Counted from the first letter of the stretch, positions 1 through 5,223 are shown. The stretch: DNA of 5,897 bases from an uncultured Phycisphaerales bacterium (GCA_937891445.1 CALAFV010000162.1:1-5897); one strand, 5' to 3'. Program-made: numbers and translations. The notes: generated by a model from the sequence alone, not told the origin.

Positions 1-174
1 CACCGCTGGAAGCGGTCACCACCGATCGGGCCTCCTGTTGGAGAAGGCCCGAGCCGCCATGAGGGCGGTCCGGCGCACGGCCGGAGGGCTGCCGTGTGGG
101 GGTGTCGGCGCCGCGTGGGCGCGGGCGACTTGGAGAGGACAGGCGGACGGACGTTCAAACGGAAGCACACCACC
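1..174 (+). promoter_or_regulatory. Structured leader upstream of rpsJ with four tandem hairpins
   Basis: No gene could be assigned here. Four adjacent perfect stems can be read: 2-7 with 11-16 (6 bp, 3-nt loop), 26-33 with 45-52 (8 bp), 54-58 with 64-68 (5 bp) and 70-74 with 80-84 (5 bp). None is followed by a T-run, so they are not clear intrinsic terminators. They could be the end of an upstream transcript or a 5' leader of the S10 operon. In E. coli the S10 leader is structured and mediates L4 autoregulation, but no sequence similarity to that leader was recognised. Two forward frames are open from base 1 (one of them the rpsJ frame), so the 3' end of an upstream gene cannot be excluded. 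Positions 85-160 are GC-rich, and no promoter hexamers were found. GC-rich DNA folds easily, so the regulatory role is an inference. Confidence 0.35.
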
Positions 175-483
175 ATGACGGGCGGCAAGATTCGAATCAG
201 GATGGAGGCGTACGACCACCTGGCCCTCGACGCGTCGGCGCGCGAGATCGTGGACCACGCCAAGCGCACGAACGCGAAGGTCGCGGGTCCGATCCCGCTG
301 CCGACCCGGATCGAGCGCTACACCGTCCTGCGCTCGCCCTTCATCGATAAGAAGAGCCGGGAGCAGTTCGAGATCCGGACCCACAAGCGCATCATCGACA
401 TCATCGAGCCCAACGCCCGCACCGTCGAGGCCCTCAACCGCCTCGTCGTCCCCGCGGGCGTTTTCGTCAAGATCAAGGCCTGA
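175..483 (+). CDS. rpsJ: 30S ribosomal protein S10
   Basis: S10 is a 30S head protein; in E. coli it is also NusE, a partner of NusB in transcription antitermination. The product is 102 residues, the usual family length. Family landmarks are K-I-R-I-R-M-E-A-Y-D-H at residues 5-15, the G-P-I-P-L-P-T block near 41-47, T-H-K-R-I-I-D-I in the long-loop region, and the closing V-P-A-G-V-F-V-K-I. The ATG at 175 is preferred because GGAAG lies at 161-165, nine bases upstream, and because the protein then begins like other S10s. An in-frame GTG at 94 would add 27 residues with no S10 character. As first gene of the window it heads the canonical order and is separated from rplC by an unusually long 160-nt gap. 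Confidence 0.97.
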   Translation: MTGGKIRIRMEAYDHLALDASAREIVDHAKRTNAKVAGPIPLPTRIERYTVLRSPFIDKKSREQFEIRTHKRIIDIIEPNARTVEALNRLVVPAGVFVKIKA

Positions 484-643
484 TTGTGCACTGTGCCGGC
501 CGCTCGAAGGGGCGGCCGGTCGCGTTCCCGGGGCGATGAGCCCCACAAACAAGACTTCCTCTGGCCCGGATCCGCTCGGAGCGGACCGTGGTCACGAAGC
601 AGCTGGGCGTCAGAGCGACGGGCCAGCGGGAGACGGTTGAACC
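484..643 (+). promoter_or_regulatory. rpsJ-rplC spacer with two hairpins
   Basis: This 160-nt gap has no credible gene. Just after the rpsJ stop, 496-503 pairs perfectly with 512-519 (8 bp, plus a G-U pair 495/520) around an 8-nt loop. The bases that follow are CGCGTTCCC, not a U-run, so intrinsic termination is unlikely. A second hairpin is formed by 571-576 with 580-585 (6 bp, CGG loop), extended by 567-569 with 586-588 after a bulged A at 570. A GGGAGA at 628-633 serves as ribosome binding site for rplC, ten bases before its ATG. Possible roles are an RNA processing site, attenuation or protection of mRNA ends; none is demonstrated. Confidence 0.4.
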
Positions 644-1330
644 ATGGCGATGCTGCTGGGCACAAAGGTCGGCATGACCCGCGTCTACGACGCGGAGGGG
701 ACCGTGATCCCCGTGACGGTTCTGCAGGTGGGTCCCTGCGTGGTGACGCAGGTAAAGACTCCCGAGAACGACGGGTACGCGGCGGTGCAGATCGGCTTCG
801 GCGACATCAAGCCGCGGAACAGCACGATCCCGATGATCGCCCACGACCACAAGGCGGGGACCACCCCCAAGCGGATCCACCGCGAGTTCCGCGTCGAGGG
901 TGAGGAGGCCGCGAAGTACACCCCCGGGCAGGTCCTGACGGTGAAGGATCTGGAGGGGCTGAAGTACGTGGACGTGATCGGCCGCTCGAAGGGCAAGGGC
1001 TTCCAGGGCGGCATGAAGCGTCACAACTTCAAGGGCATGTTCGCCAGCCACGGCACGGAGCGCAAGCACCGCTCGCCGGGCTCGATCGGCGGCCACGCCT
1101 CGAACCGCGGCTTCGGTGGCGGCCTCCGCAAGGGCAAGCGGATGGCCGGCCACATGGGGGATGAGCGGGTCACGGTGCGGTCGCTGGACGTGGTCCGCAT
1201 CGACGCGGAGAACGGCCTGCTGCTGGTCAAGGGGCCCGTGCCCGGGGCCAACCGCGGCCTGGTCATGGTCCGGCCGGCGGTGCGGCTGAACCGCAGCAAG
1301 GCCAAGAAGTTGGCGGAGGCCGCGAAGTAA
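644..1330 (+). CDS. rplC: 50S ribosomal protein L3
   Basis: L3 is an early-assembly 50S protein that binds 23S rRNA and sends a loop towards the peptidyl-transferase centre. The 228 residues fit the family (209 in E. coli). Landmarks are the N-terminal G-T-K-V-G-M-T, then S-K-G-K-G-F-Q-G-G-M-K-R-H-N-F, S-P-G-S-I-G, K-G-K-R-M-A-G-H-M-G and V-R-S-L-D-V-V-R-I, and the C-terminal L-L-V-K-G-P-V-P-G-A. The start at 644 is chosen over the in-frame ATG at 650 because GGGAGA at 628-633 gives better spacing. The tip loop between S-I-G and K-G-K (residues 150-162) has 13 residues, against nine in E. coli. It is glycine-rich and lacks a glutamine matching E. coli Gln150, the residue methylated by PrmB. 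Long gaps flank the gene on both sides (160 and 256 nt). Confidence 0.97.
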   Translation: MAMLLGTKVGMTRVYDAEGTVIPVTVLQVGPCVVTQVKTPENDGYAAVQIGFGDIKPRNSTIPMIAHDHKAGTTPKRIHREFRVEGEEAAKYTPGQVLTVKDLEGLKYVDVIGRSKGKGFQGGMKRHNFKGMFASHGTERKHRSPGSIGGHASNRGFGGGLRKGKRMAGHMGDERVTVRSLDVVRIDAENGLLLVKGPVPGANRGLVMVRPAVRLNRSKAKKLAEAAK

Positions 1331-1586
1331 GGGGGATGAGCAACGGGGGTGGGGACGTGACTGACCGCCGGTCGGCAAGCGAGCCGGTCGGTGGGCCCGG
1401 AGGGTCCGAAGGGAAACCGCCGGGCGAGCACAAGGGTTGGCGTCGTGCGGGCTCGGGCCCGGCGGCGCGGACAGCCGAGTCGAATCCGACCCCGCGGCAA
1501 TGAGTAACAGCCGCCGGGCGGAGGAGGCGAGGTTCACGCGACCGGATGGTCCGGCGCGTGCGGAGGCGTCGGACGAGGTAAGACAG
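1331..1586 (+). promoter_or_regulatory. rplC-rplD spacer: structured leader of rplD
   Basis: This 256-nt gap is long for an S10 operon and holds three potential hairpins. (1) 1364-1371 pairs with 1384-1392 with one bulged base. (2) 1417-1429 pairs with 1451-1465, giving 13 Watson-Crick pairs interrupted only by a 2-nt bulge at 1456-1457, around a 21-nt loop. (3) 1535-1540 pairs with 1555-1560 and 1542-1546 with 1550-1554, giving 11 pairs with one bulged A (1541) and a TGG loop. GAGG at 1575-1578 is the rplD ribosome binding site. The rplD frame stays open back to 1437, but the extra 50 residues look like translated leader and show no L4 similarity. L4 is the S10-operon autoregulator in E. coli, so structure directly before rplD suggests post-transcriptional control. 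That role is inferred. Confidence 0.45.
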
Positions 1587-2279
1587 ATGAATGTCCCCGT
1601 CTACAACATGCAGGGCTCCGAGGTGGGCTCCATCACCATCGACGAGCAGGCCCTGGGGGGCCGGATCAACCCGGCCCTGATCAAGCAGGCGTACGTCTGC
1701 TACCACGCGAATCTGAGGCAGGGCTCGGCCCGGACGAAGAACCGTCACGAGGTCGAGGGCTCCACGCGCAAGCTGTACCGCCAGAAGGGCACGGGCAACG
1801 CCCGTCACGGCGACCGGAAGGCCAACCTGTTCCGGGGCGGCGGCCACGCGCACTCCAAGAAGCGGACCCGCGAGGACTACCGCCTGGACCTGCCCAAGAA
1901 GATGCGCCGCAAGGCCAACCGCAACGCCCTGCTGGCCAAACTGGTTGACAACGAGGTGCGGGTCATCGACTCGCTGACGCTGCCGGAGCCCAAGACGCGG
2001 GCGATGGCGGAGTTCCTCAAGGCGATCAAGGTGGACCGTTCGGCCCTGCTGGCCGTGGCTCCGGACAACGAGAACGTCCGGCGCTCGGCCCGCAACCTCG
2101 AGGACGTGACGGTCTGCAACGCGTCGCAACTGACCTGCTTCGACATGCTCAACCACCGCTACCTGGTCATCGCGAAGGCGGACCTGGAGGCGTGGCTCAA
2201 CGGTCCCAGCAGCCAGACGGGCAAGGACGCGAAGACCAACCCCATGGGCCGCACCGCCAAGGCTGAGGAGGCCGCCTGA
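1587..2279 (+). CDS. rplD: 50S ribosomal protein L4
   Basis: L4 is a primary 23S rRNA-binding protein whose extended loop lines the exit-tunnel constriction with L22; in E. coli it also represses its own S10 operon. The product is 230 residues (201 in E. coli). It opens M-N-V-P-V-Y-N and has the basic tunnel loop at about residues 45-95, including R-Q-K-G-T-G-N-A-R-H-G and R-G-G-G-H-A-H. A globular C-terminal half follows (V-R-V-I-D-S-L, L-A-V-A-P-D-N, L-T-C-F-D-M-L). Residues 206-230 form a polar, alanine- and lysine-rich tail beyond the E. coli end. The ATG at 1587 is chosen over earlier in-frame starts from 1437 because GAGG lies at 1575-1578 and the usual L4 N-terminus begins here. The TGA stop overlaps the rplW ATG (T-G-A-T-G), which suggests translational coupling. 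Confidence 0.96.
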   Translation: MNVPVYNMQGSEVGSITIDEQALGGRINPALIKQAYVCYHANLRQGSARTKNRHEVEGSTRKLYRQKGTGNARHGDRKANLFRGGGHAHSKKRTREDYRLDLPKKMRRKANRNALLAKLVDNEVRVIDSLTLPEPKTRAMAEFLKAIKVDRSALLAVAPDNENVRRSARNLEDVTVCNASQLTCFDMLNHRYLVIAKADLEAWLNGPSSQTGKDAKTNPMGRTAKAEEAA

Positions 2280-2557
2280 TGGACGCCACCTACATCATCA
2301 AGCGCCCGCTGATCACCGAGAAGAGCACGTTCGCGATGAACGAGCTGGGGCAGTACGCCTTCGAGGTGGATCCCCGCGCCAGCAAGCCGGAGATCAAGGC
2401 GGCGATCGAGTCGCTGTACAAGGTCCGCGTCGTCAGCGTCAACACACAGATCCGCAAGGGCAAGGAGCGGCGGCTGAAATACGGCTACGTGACCGAGCCG
2501 ATCAGCAAGCGGGCCCTGGTCCGGCTGCACCCGGACGACACGATCGAACTGTTCTGA
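2279..2557 (+). CDS. rplW: 50S ribosomal protein L23
   Basis: L23 sits at the exit of the polypeptide tunnel and is the docking site for trigger factor and the signal recognition particle. The product is 92 residues, slightly shorter than E. coli L23 (100). Visible family features are I-I-K-R-P-L-I-T-E-K-S at residues 6-16, with Glu14 aligning to E. coli Glu18 (the trigger factor contact). The A-S-K-P-E-I-K-A-A-I-E helix and the V-N-T-Q-I-R-K-G-K strand-loop region follow. The gene starts inside the rplD stop codon, so it is probably translated by ribosomes finishing rplD; no separate strong ribosome binding site is evident. The protein ends at I-E-L-F, as in several bacterial L23s. Confidence 0.96.
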   Translation: MDATYIIKRPLITEKSTFAMNELGQYAFEVDPRASKPEIKAAIESLYKVRVVSVNTQIRKGKERRLKYGYVTEPISKRALVRLHPDDTIELF

Positions 2558-2558
2558 G

Positions 2559-2606
2559 AGGCACCGGGCACCAGGACGAAGGCATCAGAGGAAAGCAGGC
2601 AGAACC
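2559..2606 (+). repeat. Degenerate 7-nt-phased spacer between rplW and rplB
   Basis: The 49-nt spacer (2558-2606) can be read in a 7-nt phase from 2559: AGGCACC, GGGCACC, AGGACGA, AGGCATC, AGAGGAA, AGCAGGC. The first two units differ at one position and resemble the reverse complement of the heptads before rplP (AGGCACT, GGGCACT). Later units are much degraded, so this is weak evidence for a decayed array. CAGG at 2596-2599 is a plausible ribosome binding site for rplB. Confidence 0.35.
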
Positions 2607-3467
2607 ATGCCCATCAAGATCTACAAGCCGACCAGCGCCGGGCGCCGCTTCGCGTCGGTCAACGCCCACGCCGAGGTCACGAAGAAGGAGCCGGAGAAGT
2701 CCCTCCTGCGCCCCCTGAAGAAGAAGGGCGGCCGCAACCACTCCGGCAAGATCACCGTGCGTGGCCGCGGCGGCGGCGCGAAGCGGAACTACCGCCTCAT
2801 CGACTTCAAGCGTGCGGATCGCGACGGGATCGAGGGCACGGTCGTCGGCATCGAGTACGACCCGAACCGCTCCTGCCACATCGCGCTGATCCAGTACGCC
2901 GACGGCGTCAAGCGGTACATCCCGGCACCGGTGGGGCTGACCGACGGGGACAAGATCATCTCCAACGGCGCCGGCCCGGTGGAGCCCGTGACCGGCAACA
3001 ACATGCGGCTGCGCGACATCCCGACCGGCCTCGACGTGCACTGCGTCGAACTGATCCCGGGGCGCGGGGCGCAGATGTGCCGGTCGGCCGGCTCGTACGC
3101 CCGGCTCACCAACAAGGAGGGGAACTACGCGACGCTCGTGCTCCCCTCCGGCGAGCAGCGGATGGTCAACATCAACTGCCGCGCCACCATCGGGCAGGTC
3201 GGCAACACCGACCACCAGAACCGCCGCCTGGGCAAGGCCGGCCTGACGCGCCACCTCGGCCGGCGGCCGATCACCCGCGGCGTCGCCAAGAGCCACAACG
3301 CCCACCCGCTGGGCGGCGGCGCCGGCCGCTCCAAGGGCAACCGTCCGCCGGTGGGCCCGACGGGCGTGCTGTCCAAGGGCGGCGGCACCCGTGACCGCAA
3401 GAAGCACTCGACCAAGCTCATCATCCGCCGCCGCGTGAGCAAGCGCTACGGCCAGTTGAGCAAGTAA
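2607..3467 (+). CDS. rplB: 50S ribosomal protein L2
   Basis: L2 is a large primary binder of 23S rRNA that reaches the peptidyl-transferase centre and the intersubunit bridges. The 286 residues are close to the family norm (273 in E. coli). Landmarks are the N-terminal I-K-I-Y-K-P-T-S-A-G-R-R, then G-R-N-H-S-G-K-I-T-V-R-G-R-G-G-G, the OB-fold segment around D-G-I-E-G-T-V-V-G-I-E-Y-D-P-N-R, Y-I-P-A-P-V-G-L, and the C-terminal R-G-V-A motif with I-I-R-R-R. The catalytic-centre motif reads A-K-S-H-N-A-H-P-L-G-G-G-A-G at residues 227-240. It keeps His233 (E. coli His229), but Ala232 replaces Asp228 and Leu235 replaces His231. The gene is intact and in the expected position. The start is supported by the family N-terminus; the ribosome binding site is modest. 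Confidence 0.97.
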   Translation: MPIKIYKPTSAGRRFASVNAHAEVTKKEPEKSLLRPLKKKGGRNHSGKITVRGRGGGAKRNYRLIDFKRADRDGIEGTVVGIEYDPNRSCHIALIQYADGVKRYIPAPVGLTDGDKIISNGAGPVEPVTGNNMRLRDIPTGLDVHCVELIPGRGAQMCRSAGSYARLTNKEGNYATLVLPSGEQRMVNINCRATIGQVGNTDHQNRRLGKAGLTRHLGRRPITRGVAKSHNAHPLGGGAGRSKGNRPPVGPTGVLSKGGGTRDRKKHSTKLIIRRRVSKRYGQLSK

Positions 3468-3470
3468 CGG

Positions 3471-3597
3471 CAGGAAACAGGAACGAGGCAGCAGGAAACA
3501 GAAAGACAGGAACCAGAACGCAGGAACAGCGAGTCAGACAACGGGCAAGGACAACCGGATTGGGAACCGTTTCCCGTTTCCTGCTCTCTGCTTCCTG
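3471..3597 (+). repeat. Convergent CAGGAAM heptad arrays between rplB and rpsS
   Basis: The 141-nt gap 3468-3608 is lower in GC than its surroundings and consists largely of 7-nt units. On the + strand, starting at 3471, they read CAGGAAA, CAGGAAC, GAGGCAG, CAGGAAA, CAGAAAG, then a one-base slip, then CAGGAAC, CAGAACG and CAGGAAC (to 3527). The facing part, read on the minus strand from 3597 to 3563, gives CAGGAAG, CAGAGAG, CAGGAAA, CGGGAAA, CGGTTCC. The two arrays are therefore inverted relative to each other. Bases 3490-3499 and 3576-3585 are perfect complements (10 bp), so the RNA could fold into a long imperfect hairpin. The 3' arm ends directly at the rpsS ribosome binding site (TGAGGA, 3596-3601). 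No gene was seen. Function is unknown. Confidence 0.7.
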
Positions 3598-3608
3598 AGG
3601 ATCGACCC

Positions 3609-3899
3609 ATGAGCCGCAGCCTGAAGAAGGGACCGTTCGTCGACGAGAAGCTCTACCGCAAGGTGGAGAAGCTCAACCAGCAGAACAAGCGCGAGCCCAT
3701 CAAGACCTGGGCCCGGCGCTGCACGATCGTTCCCGAGTTCGTGGGGCACACGTTCAAGGTCCACAACGGCCGCATGTTCCTCGACGTGTACGTCACGGAG
3801 GACATGGTGGGGCACAAGCTCGGCGAGTTCAGCCACACCCGCACGTTCCGCGGCCACACGAACAAGAAGGAAGGCATCGTCGAGGGCAAGAAGAGCTGA
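3609..3899 (+). CDS. rpsS: 30S ribosomal protein S19
   Basis: S19 is a 30S head protein that pairs with S13 and contacts the A-site finger bridge and tRNA region. The 96 residues match the family (92 in E. coli). Diagnostic blocks are M-S-R-S-L-K-K-G-P-F-V-D at the N-terminus, I-K-T-W-A-R-R-C-T-I-V-P-E-F-V-G in the middle, V-H-N-G-R, then V-T-E-D-M-V-G-H-K-L-G-E-F and T-R-T-F-R-G-H near the end, followed by a short lysine-rich tail. TGAGGA at 3596-3601, seven bases before the ATG, supports the start. That site touches the 3' end of a potential hairpin made by the upstream heptad arrays, so its accessibility could depend on folding. This last point is inference. Confidence 0.97.
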   Translation: MSRSLKKGPFVDEKLYRKVEKLNQQNKREPIKTWARRCTIVPEFVGHTFKVHNGRMFLDVYVTEDMVGHKLGEFSHTRTFRGHTNKKEGIVEGKKS

Positions 3900-3942
3900 C
3901 CCCGCGCCCCCGGCGCCCGAGAGCAGCAGCGACCGCACACGC

Positions 3943-3948
3943 AGAGGA
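3943..3948 (+). promoter_or_regulatory. Ribosome binding site fixing the GTG start of rplV
   Basis: AGAGGA lies seven bases before the GTG at 3956. The next in-frame start, ATG at 3989, has no comparable purine-rich site in front of it, and the L22 core begins only near 4185. This site therefore supports translation of the long form of L22, including its helix-turn-helix-like N-terminus. Confidence 0.7.
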
Positions 3949-3955
3949 CTCCGCC

Positions 3956-4501
3956 GTGAGGATTCACCCGCAGCGACTGACGAAGCAGATGGCCGACCGG
4001 GGCGCGACCCCCGAGTCGCTGGCCCCGGCCTTGGCCCGCAAGGGGCTGAGCCGCGAACGCGCCGAGTCGGCCATCCGCAACTGGATGAAGGGCCGCGACC
4101 ACCCGCGCTGCAAGCCCGAGGACATCCGCGCCCTGGCCGGGCAGCTCGGCTGCTCCGTCCCGGACCTGGTCCGCTTCGTCAGCGTGTACAAGTACCACCG
4201 TGGCAGCCCGCGTAAGGCCCGGCTTCTTGCCGACCTGATCCGCGGGAAGAGCGTCGTCGAGGCGGAGAACCTGCTGACGTTCACCCCCAAGCGGGCCGCC
4301 GTGGACGTCAAGAAGGCGCTGGTGGCCGCCCGTACCGACGCGGAGCTGGCGGATGCCGACGTGGGGAGCCTGGTCGTCGCGATCAGCACCGTGGACGAGG
4401 GCCCGGTGATGAAGCGGTTCCAGCCCAAGGACCGCGGCCGCGCCCACCCCATCCTCAAGAAGATGAGCCACATCACCATCGGCCTGGAGGAAAAGGCCTA
4501 A
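3956..4501 (+). CDS. rplV: 50S ribosomal protein L22 with N-terminal helix-turn-helix-like extension
   Basis: L22 binds 23S rRNA domains and, with L4, forms the exit-tunnel constriction. This protein has 181 residues, while E. coli L22 has 110. The L22 core spans about residues 78-181: H-R-G-S-P-R-K-A-R-L-L-A-D-L-I-R-G aligns with the family N-terminus. The tunnel hairpin V-D-E-G-P-V-M-K-R-F has Met152-Lys153-Arg154, equivalent to E. coli 82-84, the site of macrolide-resistance deletions, and S-H-I-T-I closes the core. The familiar A-N-A-E segment is altered to T-D-A-E. Residues about 8-74 resemble a Cro/C1 (XRE) domain: L-T-K-Q-M-A-D-R-G, T-P-E-S-L-A-P-A-L, I-R-N-W-M-K-G-R-D-H-P, then E-D-I-R-A-L-A-G-Q-L-G-C-S-V-P-D-L. 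The GTG start is backed by AGAGGA at 3943-3948. Composition does not change across the junction, so there is no sign of a frameshift. The role of the extension is unknown. Confidence 0.93.
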   Translation: MRIHPQRLTKQMADRGATPESLAPALARKGLSRERAESAIRNWMKGRDHPRCKPEDIRALAGQLGCSVPDLVRFVSVYKYHRGSPRKARLLADLIRGKSVVEAENLLTFTPKRAAVDVKKALVAARTDAELADADVGSLVVAISTVDEGPVMKRFQPKDRGRAHPILKKMSHITIGLEEKA

Positions 4502-4503
4502 CC

Positions 4504-5208
4504 ATGGGACAGAAGACGCATCCATTCGGGCTGCGGGTCGGCATCACCGAGGCGCACAAGAGCCGCTGGTACGCCCCCAAGGCGCTGTACGGCGAACTGC
4601 TCGTCGAGGACTACAAGATCCGCAAGTTCCTCGACCAGCGGCTGAACCGCCAGCCTCCGCACGCCGGTGTGAGCGACATCCACATCGAGCGCACGCGCGA
4701 GGAACTGAAGGTGATCATCAAGACCGCCCGCCCCGGGCTGGTCATCGGCCCCAAGGGCGCCGAGGTGGACCGGATCACCGAGGAACTGCAGTACATGACC
4801 GGGCGCAAGGTCGCGATCTCGATCATCGAGATCAAGAACCCCGACCTGGACGCGCAGCTGGTGGCCGAGGGCGTCGCCGAGCAGATCCGCAAGCGCGCCA
4901 GTTTCCGGCGCGTGATCAAGATGCGGGCCGAGGCCTCGATGCAGGCCGGCGCCAAGGGCGTCAAGATCCAGATCTCCGGGCGCCTGGGCGGCGCGGAGAT
5001 GAGCCGCACGGTGGACGTGCGCATGGGTTCGCTGCCGCTCTCGACGCTGCAGGCCAACATCGACTACGGCTTCGCCGAGGCCTTCACGACCTACGGGGCG
5101 ATCGGCTGCAAGGTGTGGATCTACAAGGGCATGTACGACGCCCAGGAACAGGACGAGACGGCGAGCAACGCCGCGGGCGGCCGCGCCCGGGCGCGGGGCC
5201 GCCGGTAA
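4504..5208 (+). CDS. rpsC: 30S ribosomal protein S3
   Basis: S3 forms part of the mRNA entry channel on the 30S head and contributes to mRNA unwinding. The 234 residues match the family (233 in E. coli). It begins M-G-Q-K-T-H-P-F-G-L-R-V-G-I. The KH domain carries the G-P-K-G loop at residues 82-85 (V-I-G-P-K-G). Arg135, Arg136 and Lys139 in F-R-R-V-I-K correspond to the E. coli helicase residues 131, 132 and 135. The C-terminal domain has the family blocks S-G-R-L-G-G-A-E and T-T-Y-G-A-I-G-C-K-V-W-I-Y-K-G. A basic arginine- and alanine-rich tail (about 212-234) ends the protein. The ATG lies two bases after the rplV stop, so the two are probably translationally coupled. Confidence 0.97.
   Translation: MGQKTHPFGLRVGITEAHKSRWYAPKALYGELLVEDYKIRKFLDQRLNRQPPHAGVSDIHIERTREELKVIIKTARPGLVIGPKGAEVDRITEELQYMTGRKVAISIIEIKNPDLDAQLVAEGVAEQIRKRASFRRVIKMRAEASMQAGAKGVKIQISGRLGGAEMSRTVDVRMGSLPLSTLQANIDYGFAEAFTTYGAIGCKVWIYKGMYDAQEQDETASNAAGGRARARGRR
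5177..5202 (+). other. GC-only palindrome at the 3' end of rpsC
   Basis: Bases 5181-5196 form a perfect 16-bp palindrome (CCGCGCCCGGGCGCGG). In an alternative register, 5177-5188 pairs with 5189-5202 with a 2-nt bulge (5195-5196). It lies within the arginine-rich S3 tail, just before the stop at 5206-5208. It may be a by-product of arginine and glycine codons, or a stable hairpin at the gene boundary. No U-run follows. Confidence 0.4.
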
Positions 5209-5223
5209 GCAGGGCTTTCTTCC

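Noticed and set aside
94..174. Earlier GTG start for rpsJ adding 27 residues
   Set aside because: The resulting protein would be longer than any S10 I know, and the ATG at 175 has a suitable GGAAG site and gives the standard 102-residue protein.
495..520. Intrinsic terminator after rpsJ
   Set aside because: The stem is strong but is followed by CGCGTTCCC rather than a U-run, and the next gene belongs to the same operon.
473..1537. Long minus-strand open frame of 354 codons, and similar ones opposite rplD, rplB and rpsC
   Set aside because: They lie opposite well-identified ribosomal protein genes, show low-complexity Arg/Ala/Leu/Val-rich translations and match no family. Long antisense frames are expected from GC-rich third positions.
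1437..1586. In-frame upstream extension of L4 by 50 residues
   Set aside because: No L4 similarity in the added residues; a ribosome binding site at 1575-1578 and the normal L4 N-terminus point to 1587. The segment also contains strong hairpins, which fits untranslated leader.
1331..1586. Internal promoter in the long rplC-rplD gap
   Set aside because: No convincing -35/-10 pair could be read in this GC-rich stretch; the gap length alone is not evidence.
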